Notes under the pieces: model-generated | The model's database searches: none | What the model was told of the DNA's origin: nothing | Seen by the model: the letters and a program-made list of their open reading frames with translations, nothing else | Made by a program: the position numbers and the translations under genes | Assembly: GCA_038380795.1 (NCBI GenBank) | Contig: CM076276.1 | Location: 16,470,001 to 16,534,000, forward strand | DNA length: 64,000 bases | Direction: 5' to 3' | Source: Pyrocephalus nanus | Taxonomy: Eukaryota; Chordata; Aves; Passeriformes; Tyrannidae | Shown here: positions 56,819-64,000 of the stretch, in pieces | Numbering within the stretch: the stretch's first letter is position 1 | Layout of the letters: every line of letters starts with the position of its first letter

Positions 56819-58490
56819 GCTGGGCGGTTATCTGGGGCTTTTGGAAAGGGTGCTTTTTTAGATGGGGATTTTCTGCAGAGAAGCAGTCGATTTCAAGGAG
56901 TCTCTCCAGCAGTGACAGTGAGGGTGTCTCGCCGGGGCTGGGCCAAGCATCTGAGGTACCTGGATCATCGCTCAAGGACGGGGCCGAGGGATGTGCCGGG
57001 GAGCAGTGCACATGAACAGGTAAGGGACGGGGACGGTTGCAGGGAAGATGCAGCTCGGACTGGAGGAAGAGCTTGGAGGTTTCTTTTCTGGATATGAACA
57101 TGCAAAGCAGGGAGCGAGGTGGAATATAAGCACTCTAGGTGCTCGGGCAGGTGAGCCAGGACTTAGAGGAGGGACTAGCTTTCCTGAGCACCAAAAGTTC
57201 CAATTAATTGCCTCTCTCAGGAGCAGTCGAGAGGAGTTTCTACTTTGGGGCTGAGCTACAAAGGAAGGTACCTGAAACTGCTGTGGGAAGCTTACTGCTG
57301 TAACCAGACTGTAGTTTCCACTGATATTTTTGCTACTAAAACTAGGGAGTTTTGTTTTCTCTGTGCACAAAACCTGCTGGTACTAGGTAAACTGACTTGC
57401 TAAGTTGTGCATTGCTTGATAAACCCTTGCCTCTTTTCCTAGAGGAATGATTGGTCTTGGTTTGGAAGCAAGAGAATGTCCTGGGCTGTGTGCTTTTGCC
57501 ATTTTTTTCCCCTCAGCTTATCTATGAGTCTTACTTGGTTCTGCGTGTGATTTTTTTTGGCACTGTGGGAAGGGCACAACCTGCCATAATATAGGCCTGT
57601 CTCCTCCTCTATGCAAAAGGATGTGTTTCAGCAAGTGTGATGTTGCCTGGTGCCACCTGCAGAGCTCTCTGGCTGCCAGAGCCCTCTTTTCCTGTTGCTT
57701 TTCTTTTGTGGCTGTAATTGGCAGCTGGATAACTTTAGAAGAGCTGTTAAGTTCCTTGCCTGTGTAAATGCGCTGGTAATACCACGGAGGGAAATGCTTG
57801 AGGCAGTAGTGGTAACCGGGCTATGAGCAGAGTTTCTGGGGGACTAACAATAGCAAGGGGAAGCAAATAGCAAGCACCCAACAACTTGGCTGTTTTGAAG
57901 GCATCAAAGTTTTATTGGCACATGCTGTTTGGCACAGTGTTGTGAGCGGATGGTTTTGGGGAACAGATTGGGAGGAAAATCAGTATTGGTTGTATGAGGC
58001 CAAAGGTGTCCCTCTGTGCGTGTCTCCTGCTGCGGGAATCCCATCAGTGGGGCTGCTGTTTCCACTCTTGGTGTTGCCATATCTGTGCTGCTCTACTCAG
58101 ATCCGACGTGTGGGTTGGGGGTGCTGGACGGCTCTGTCAGAATGATGAGGTGGGGGTGCCCATCCTTAGGGTTACACTGTGGGTCAGGAGCATTTTGTGG
58201 TTTTGCTGTTGGAAGATGGAAGAGAGTGTGTGCTTTTTAAATCCACGGACAGCCAAAAGCTGGGAAAGATCCCAAGTAGGTTTGGTGGCACAACAGCCGT
58301 TTTAAGAAATCCTAACCCTTAGAGAAATTGCCAGGGAAAATGGTCCCTTGTTTGCAAGGAGAGGGGGCTCGCTGTACTAACTAACCAGAATACTCACCTC
58401 GGGATATGGAGGGTGAGGAAATCTTGGTTCTGTGTAGGCTTGAGAAAACGTGGATAGGTACCCATGTGTGGCATCTGCACAGATGTAGGA
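56819..58490. repeat. array-flanking duplication, right copy
   Basis: Collinear with 4247-5785 from GGGCCCTGCTGGGCGGTTATC to GAAATCTTGGTTCTGTGTAGG. The segment 58174-58313 (140 bases) is present only here. It sits between TTAGGGT and AACCCTTAG, which are inverted telomere-like half-sites. No gene is recognised. Neither copy keeps a long open frame. Confidence 0.93.
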
Positions 58491-58540
58491 AAGGAGATCT
58501 GTGACATTCAAGCTGGGGGGTGTTTGGCTACACTGTGCTG

Positions 58541-58905
58541 GGCTGAGGTGGGGAGAGCGCCGTGTCCTCTGTGCTTGTGGAATGGGGGAGCTGGGCCATG
58601 TCTGGGGCTGTGGGGGGGGCAGCGCCGTGTCCTCTGTGCTTGTGGAACGGGAGAGCTGGGCCATGTCTGGGGCTGCGTGGGGGGAGAGCGCCGTGCCCTT
58701 TGTGCTTGTGAAACGGGGAAGCTGGGGCGGTGTTTGATTGCGCGGTGCTGTCCGGGCTGGGGGGAATGGGACAGCGCCGTGTCCTCTGTGCTCATGGAAT
58801 GGGGGAGCTGGGGCTTGTTTGAGGCCGTGCTGTGCTGTGCTGGGGGGAGAGCGCCATGTCCTCTGTGCTCATGGAATGGGAGAGCTGAGCGTGGGGCCGC
58901 ATGTG
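58541..58905. repeat. GC-rich 65-85-bp tandem repeat next to the telomeric tract
   Basis: About five imperfect units share GAGCGCCGTGTCCTCTGTGC followed by a GGAATGGGGGAGCTG-like block and a variable GC-rich tail. They begin near 58550, 58617, 58681, 58767 and 58842. Each has CGs in the AGCGCCGTG block. The array ends about 120 bases before the first telomere-like hexamers. Its position and composition recall the CpG-rich 61-29-37 repeats of human subtelomeres, which act as TERRA promoters. The sequence itself is not the same, so function is speculative. Confidence 0.9.
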
Positions 58906-59023
58906 CTGGGCTGGGGGTTTCGGGCTGGCCTTGTGAGTAATGCCAAAGTATTACAGGGCTCAGCGATGGAGCATGTGCCTTTTCTATTTGCAGATGCTGC
59001 CCAGGTAAGCTTTGGAAAGAGGG
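58906..59023. other. short unique spacer before telomeric repeats
   Basis: Non-repetitive spacer containing TTTTCTATTTGCAG, then 11 bases, then GTAAGC. It therefore carries acceptor-like and donor-like sites back to back. No other feature is visible. Confidence 0.5.
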
Positions 59024-59470
59024 TACGGGGTAGGGTTAGGGTACTGGTTAGGGTTAGGGTACGGGTTAGGGTACCGGTTAGGGTACAGGTACTGGTTAGG
59101 GTACGGGTTAGGGTACTGGTTAGGGTTAGGGTACTGGGTAGGGTACTGGTTAGGGTTAGGGTACTGGTTAGGGTTAGGGTACTGGTTAGGGTACAGGTTA
59201 GGGTACTGGTTAGGGTACGGGTTAGGGTACTGGTTAGGGTTAGGGTACTGGGTAGGGTTAGGGTACTGGGTAGGGTTAGGGTACTGGTTAGGGTATGGGT
59301 TAGGGTACTGCTTAGGGTACGGGTTAGGGTACTGGTTAGGGGTAGGGTACTGGTCAGGGTTAGGGTACTGGTTAGGGTACGGGTTAGGACACTGGTTAGG
59401 GTACGGGTTAGGGTACTGGTTAGGGTTAGGGTTAGGATATTGGTTAGGGTTAGGGTATTGGTTAGGGTTA
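59024..59470 (+). repeat. variant telomeric hexamers, GGGTAC zone
   Basis: Tandem hexamers of GGGTTA mixed with GGGTAC, TGGTTA, CGGTTA and AGGTAC. Nearly all are in the same six-base register from GGGTACGGGGTAGGGTTAGG onward. They are clearly derived from TTAGGG, and the variants recur in pairs (GGGTAC-TGGTTA). They give open frames of RVRV or LGLG type that are not genes. Confidence 0.95.
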
Positions 59471-61916
59471 GGGTTATTTTTAGGGTTATTTTTTGGGTTA
59501 TTTTTTGGGTTAGAGTTATTTTTAGGATTAGAGTTATTTTTAGGGTTATTTTTAGGGTTATTTTTAGGGTTATTTTTAGGGTTATTTTTAGGGTTATATT
59601 TAGAGGTATTTTTAGGGTTAGGGTTATTTTTAGGGTTATTTTTAGAATTATTTTTAAGGTTATTTTTAGGGTTATTTTTAGGGTTATTTTTAGGGTTAGG
59701 GTTACTTTTAGGGTTATTTTTAGGGTTATTTTTTGTTTTTTTTTTAGGGTTAAGGTTAGGGTGAGGGTTATTTTTAGGGTTAGGGTTGGGGTTACTTTTA
59801 GGATTAGGGTTATTTTTAGGGTTTTTTTTAGGGTTATTTTTTGGGTTAGGGATAGGGTTATTTTTAGGGTTAGGGTTATTTTTAGGGTTATTTTTAGGGT
59901 TATTTTTAGGGTTATTTTTAGAGGTATTTTTAGGGTTAGGGGTTTTTTTAGGGTTATTTTTAGAATTATTTTTAAGGTTATTTTTAGGGTTAGGGTTATT
60001 TTCAGGGTTATGGTTATTTTTAGGGTTATTTTTAGGGTTAGGGTTAGGGTTACTTTTAGGGTTATTTTTAGAGTTATTTTAAGGTTTTTTTTTAGGGTTA
60101 AGGTTAGAGTTAGGGTTATTTTTAGGGTTAGGGTTTGGGTTACTTTTAGGGTTAGGGTTATTTTTAGGGTTAGGGTTATTTTTAGGGTTATTTTTAGGGT
60201 TATTTTTTGGGTTAGGGTTAGGGTTATTTTTAGGGTTAGGGTTATTTTTAGGGTTAGGGTTATTTTTAGGGTTATTTTTAGGGTTATTTTTAGGGTTATT
60301 TTTAGGGTTATATTTAGAGGTATTTTTATGGTTAGGGTTATTTTTAGGGTTATTTTTAGAATTATTTTTAAGGTTATTTTTAGGGTTATTTTTAGGGTTA
60401 TTTTTAGGGTTAGGGTTAGGGTTACTTTTAGGGTTATTTTTAGGGTTATTTTTTGTTTTTTTTTTAGGGTTAAGGTTAGGGTGAGGGTTATTTTTAGGGT
60501 TAGGGTTGGGGTTACTTTTAGGGTTAGGGTTATTTTTAGGGTTAGGGTTATTTTTAGGATTAGGGTTATTTTTAGGGTTTTTTTTAGGGTTATTTTTTGG
60601 GTTAGGGATAGGGTTATTTTTAGGGTTAGGGTTATTTTTAGGGTTATTTTTAGGGTTATTTTTAGGGTTATTTTTAGAGGTATTTTTAGGGTTAGGGGTT
60701 TTTTTAGGGTTATTTTTAGAATTATTTTTAAGGTTATTTTTAGGGTTATTTTTAGGGTTATTTTTAGGGTTAGGGTTATTTTTAGGGTTAGGGTTATTTT
60801 CAGGGTTATGGTTATTTTTAGGGTTATTTTTAGGGTTAGGGTTAGGGTTACTTTTAGGGTTATTTTTAGAGTTATTTTTAGGTTTTTTTTTAGGGTTAAG
60901 GTTAGAGTTAGGGTTATTTTTAGGGTTAGGGTTTGGGTTACTTTTAGGGTTAGGGTTATTTTTAGGGTTAGGGTTATTTTTAGGGTTATTTTTTGGGTTA
61001 TTTTTTGGGTTAGGGTTAGGGTTATTTTTAGGGTTAGGGTTATTTTAGGGTTATTTTTAGGGTTATTTTTAGGGTTATTTTTAGGGTTATTTTTAGGGTT
61101 GTATTTAGAGGTATTTTTAGGGTTAGGGTTATTTTTAGGGTTATTTTTAGAATTATTTTTAAGGTTATTTTTAGGGTTATTTTTAGGGTTATTTTTAGGG
61201 TTAGGGTTAGGGTTACTTTTAGGGTTATTTTTAGGGTTATTTTTTGTTTTTTTTTTCGGGTTAAGGTTAGGGTGAGGGTTATTTTTAGGGTTAGGGTTTG
61301 GGGTTACTTTTAGGGTTAGGGTTATTTTTAGGGTTAGGGTTATTTTTAGGATTAGGGTTATTTTTAGGGTTTTTTTTAGGGTTATTTTTTGGGTTAGGGA
61401 TAGGGTTATTTTTAGGGTTAGGGTTATTTTTAGGGTTATTTTTAGGGTTATTTTTAGGGTTATTTTTAGTGGTATTTTTAGGGTTAGGGGTTTTTTTAGG
61501 GTTATTTTTAGAATTATTTTTAAGGTTATTTTTTGGGTTATTTTTAGGGTTATTTTTAGGGTTAGGGTTATTTTCAGGGTTATGGTTATTTTTAGGGTTA
61601 TTTTTAGGGTTAGGGTTAGGGTTACTTTTAGGGTTATTTTTAGAGTTATTTTTAGGTTTTTTTTTAGGGTTAAGGTTAGAGTTAGGGTTATTTTTAGGGT
61701 TAGGGTTTGGGTTACTTTTAGGGTTAGGGTTATTTTTAGGGTTAGGGTTATTTTTAGGGTTATTTTTAGGGTTATTTTTTGGGTTAGGGTTAGGGTTATT
61801 TTTAGGGTTAGGGTTAGGGTTAGGGTTAGGGTTATTTTTAGGGTTAGGGTTAGGGTTAGGGTTAGGGTTATTTTTAGGGTTAGGGTTATTTTTAGGGTTA
61901 GGGTTATTTTTAGGGT
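59471..61916 (+). repeat. variant telomeric hexamers, TTTTTA zone with higher-order repeat
   Basis: GGGTTA alternates with TTTTTA, TTTTTT, CTTTTA and other hexamers, so the most frequent unit is GGGTTATTTTTA (12 bases). Register is kept almost throughout. A T-rich anchor with a single internal G recurs at 59735, 60455 and 61246, which gives a higher-order period of 720 and then 791 bases, about three copies in total. A second anchor (AGGTTTTTTTTTAGGGTTAA) recurs near 60081, 60881 and 61655. The predicted frames of up to 845 codons are artefacts. Confidence 0.95.
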
Positions 61917-61990
61917 TAGGGGTTAGGGGTTAGGGGTTAGGGGTTAGGGGTTAGGGGTTAGGGTTAGGGTTAGGGGTTAGGGGTTAGGGG
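61917..61990 (+). repeat. TTAGGGG heptamer block
   Basis: Two short runs of TTAGGGG, separated by TTAGGG, lie between the degenerate zone and the canonical telomere. TTAGGGG is a familiar variant in proximal vertebrate telomeres. Confidence 0.95.
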
Positions 61991-64000
61991 TTAGGGTTAG
62001 GGTTAGGGTTAGGGTTAGGGTTAGGGTTAGGGTTAGGGTTAGGGTTAGGGTTAGGGTTAGGGTTAGGGTTAGGGTTAGGGTTAGGGTTAGGGTTAGGGTT
62101 AGGGTTAGGGTTAGGGTTAGGGTTAGGGTTAGGGTTAGGGTTAGGGTTAGGGTTAGGGTTAGGGTTAGGGTTAGGGTTAGGGTTAGGGTTAGGGTTAGGG
62201 TTAGGGTTAGGGTTAGGGTTAGGGTTAGGGTTAGGGTTAGGGTTAGGGTTAGGGTTAGGGTTAGGGTTAGGGTTAGGGTTAGGGTTAGGGTTAGGGTTAG
62301 GGTTAGGGTTAGGGTTAGGGTTAGGGTTAGGGTTAGGGTTAGGGTTAGGGTTAGGGTTAGGGTTAGGGTTAGGGTTAGGGTTAGGGTTAGGGTTAGGGTT
62401 AGGGTTAGGGTTAGGGTTAGGGTTAGGGTTAGGGTTAGGGTTAGGGTTAGGGTTAGGGTTAGGGTTAGGGTTAGGGTTAGGGTTAGGGTTAGGGTTAGGG
62501 TTAGGGTTAGGGTTAGGGTTAGGGTTAGGGTTAGGGTTAGGGTTAGGGTTAGGGTTAGGGTTAGGGTTAGGGTTAGGGTTAGGGTTAGGGTTAGGGTTAG
62601 GGTTAGGGTTAGGGTTAGGGTTAGGGTTAGGGTTAGGGTTAGGGTTAGGGTTAGGGTTAGGGTTAGGGTTAGGGTTAGGGTTAGGGTTAGGGTTAGGGTT
62701 AGGGTTAGGGTTAGGGTTAGGGTTAGGGTTAGGGTTAGGGTTAGGGTTAGGGTTAGGGTTAGGGTTAGGGTTAGGGTTAGGGTTAGGGTTAGGGTTAGGG
62801 TTAGGGTTAGGGTTAGGGTTAGGGTTAGGGTTAGGGTTAGGGTTAGGGTTAGGGTTAGGGTTAGGGTTAGGGTTAGGGTTAGGGTTAGGGTTAGGGTTAG
62901 GGTTAGGGTTAGGGTTAGGGTTAGGGTTAGGGTTAGGGTTAGGGTTAGGGTTAGGGTTAGGGTTAGGGTTAGGGTTAGGGTTAGGGTTAGGGTTAGGGTT
63001 AGGGTTAGGGTTAGGGTTAGGGTTAGGGTTAGGGTTAGGGTTAGGGTTAGGGTTAGGGTTAGGGTTAGGGTTAGGGTTAGGGTTAGGGTTAGGGTTAGGG
63101 TTAGGGTTAGGGTTAGGGTTAGGGTTAGGGTTAGGGTTAGGGTTAGGGTTAGGGTTAGGGTTAGGGTTAGGGTTAGGGTTAGGGTTAGGGTTAGGGTTAG
63201 GGTTAGGGTTAGGGTTAGGGTTAGGGTTAGGGTTAGGGTTAGGGTTAGGGTTAGGGTTAGGGTTAGGGTTAGGGTTAGGGTTAGGGTTAGGGTTAGGGTT
63301 AGGGTTAGGGTTAGGGTTAGGGTTAGGGTTAGGGTTAGGGTTAGGGTTAGGGTTAGGGTTAGGGTTAGGGTTAGGGTTAGGGTTAGGGTTAGGGTTAGGG
63401 TTAGGGTTAGGGTTAGGGTTAGGGTTAGGGTTAGGGTTAGGGTTAGGGTTAGGGTTAGGGTTAGGGTTAGGGTTAGGGTTAGGGTTAGGGTTAGGGTTAG
63501 GGTTAGGGTTAGGGTTAGGGTTAGGGTTAGGGTTAGGGTTAGGGTTAGGGTTAGGGTTAGGGTTAGGGTTAGGGTTAGGGTTAGGGTTAGGGTTAGGGTT
63601 AGGGTTAGGGTTAGGGTTAGGGTTAGGGTTAGGGTTAGGGTTAGGGTTAGGGTTAGGGTTAGGGTTAGGGTTAGGGTTAGGGTTAGGGTTAGGGTTAGGG
63701 TTAGGGTTAGGGTTAGGGTTAGGGTTAGGGTTAGGGTTAGGGTTAGGGTTAGGGTTAGGGTTAGGGTTAGGGTTAGGGTTAGGGTTAGGGTTAGGGTTAG
63801 GGTTAGGGTTAGGGTTAGGGTTAGGGTTAGGGTTAGGGTTAGGGTTAGGGTTAGGGTTAGGGTTAGGGTTAGGGTTAGGGTTAGGGTTAGGGTTAGGGTT
63901 AGGGTTAGGGTTAGGGTTAGGGTTAGGGTTAGGGTTAGGGTTAGGGTTAGGGTTAGGGTTAGGGTTAGGGTTAGGGTTAGGGTTAGGGTTAGGGTTAGGG
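61991..64000 (+). repeat. canonical telomere, (TTAGGG)n
   Basis: 2,010 bases of unbroken TTAGGG, about 335 hexamers, with no visible variant and running to the edge of the window. The G-rich strand is 5'->3' toward the edge, so this is a right-hand chromosome terminus, where telomerase would extend the plus strand. Confidence 0.99.

Noticed and set aside
58174..58313. Small transposon insertion
   Set aside because: No terminal inverted repeats beyond the telomere-like half-sites, no clear target-site duplication and no known element recognised. Kept only as an indel finding.
58738..61933. RVIFRV- and LGLFLG-type frames up to 845 codons
   Set aside because: Hexamer repeats encode alternating dipeptides in every frame. 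This is variant telomeric DNA.

Overview
This window is the right-hand end of a vertebrate chromosome, almost certainly a bird. Three things support this. The last 2 kb is perfect TTAGGG hexamer with the G-rich strand running 5'->3' off the window, as at a right telomere. Nearly 3 kb of degenerate, telomere-derived repeat precedes it. A fragment near 3.1 kb carries the phrase TGGTTTGGGTTGGAAGGGACC, which is typical of avian CR1 LINEs in reverse orientation. I found no convincing intact protein-coding gene, no tRNA or rRNA, no CRISPR array and no prokaryotic feature. Nearly all the long open frames are by-products of low-complexity repeats.

Layout. (1) 1-6973 is subtelomeric sequence: a (GATA)n tract, a CpG-rich patch, a CR1 remnant, an old fragment of the array core (3295-4005), a 40-bp minisatellite (4071-4246), a duplicated flank (4247-5785) and unique sequence. 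(2) 6974-56420 is a macrosatellite of six head-to-tail units, U1 to U6. Each has a core of about 4.1 kb, nearly identical from unit to unit, followed by a pyrimidine-rich 15/16-bp minisatellite whose length varies widely: about 4.45, 1.72, 1.74, 1.72, 13.4 and 1.86 kb. (3) 56421-58490 is a second copy of the minisatellite and flank seen at 4071-5785, so the array is bracketed by paralogous flanks. (4) 58541-58905 holds GC-rich 65-85-bp tandem repeats. (5) 59024-61916 holds variant telomeric hexamers in two compositional zones. (6) 61917-61990 is a TTAGGGG block. (7) 61991-64000 is canonical telomere.

How the parts relate. The cores carry a decayed gag-like reading frame, probably from an endogenous retrovirus, and two unrecognised frames. 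They show two subtypes (A: U1, U3, U4, U5; B: U2, U6), and U5 is a mosaic, which points to unequal exchange or conversion. The minisatellite has one or two CpGs per unit. Its purine strand carries G5-G6 runs every 15-16 bases, so it is a strong candidate for G-quadruplex, i-motif or triplex structure. The variant telomeric DNA keeps a six-base register across most of about 2.9 kb and has a higher-order period of 720-791 bp.

Limits. All homology calls come from reading the sequence by eye. The gag resemblance is from memory of the family and is weak to moderate. Near-identical 5.8-kb units and long T/C-only tracts are exactly where assemblies can go wrong, so copy numbers need read-level support.
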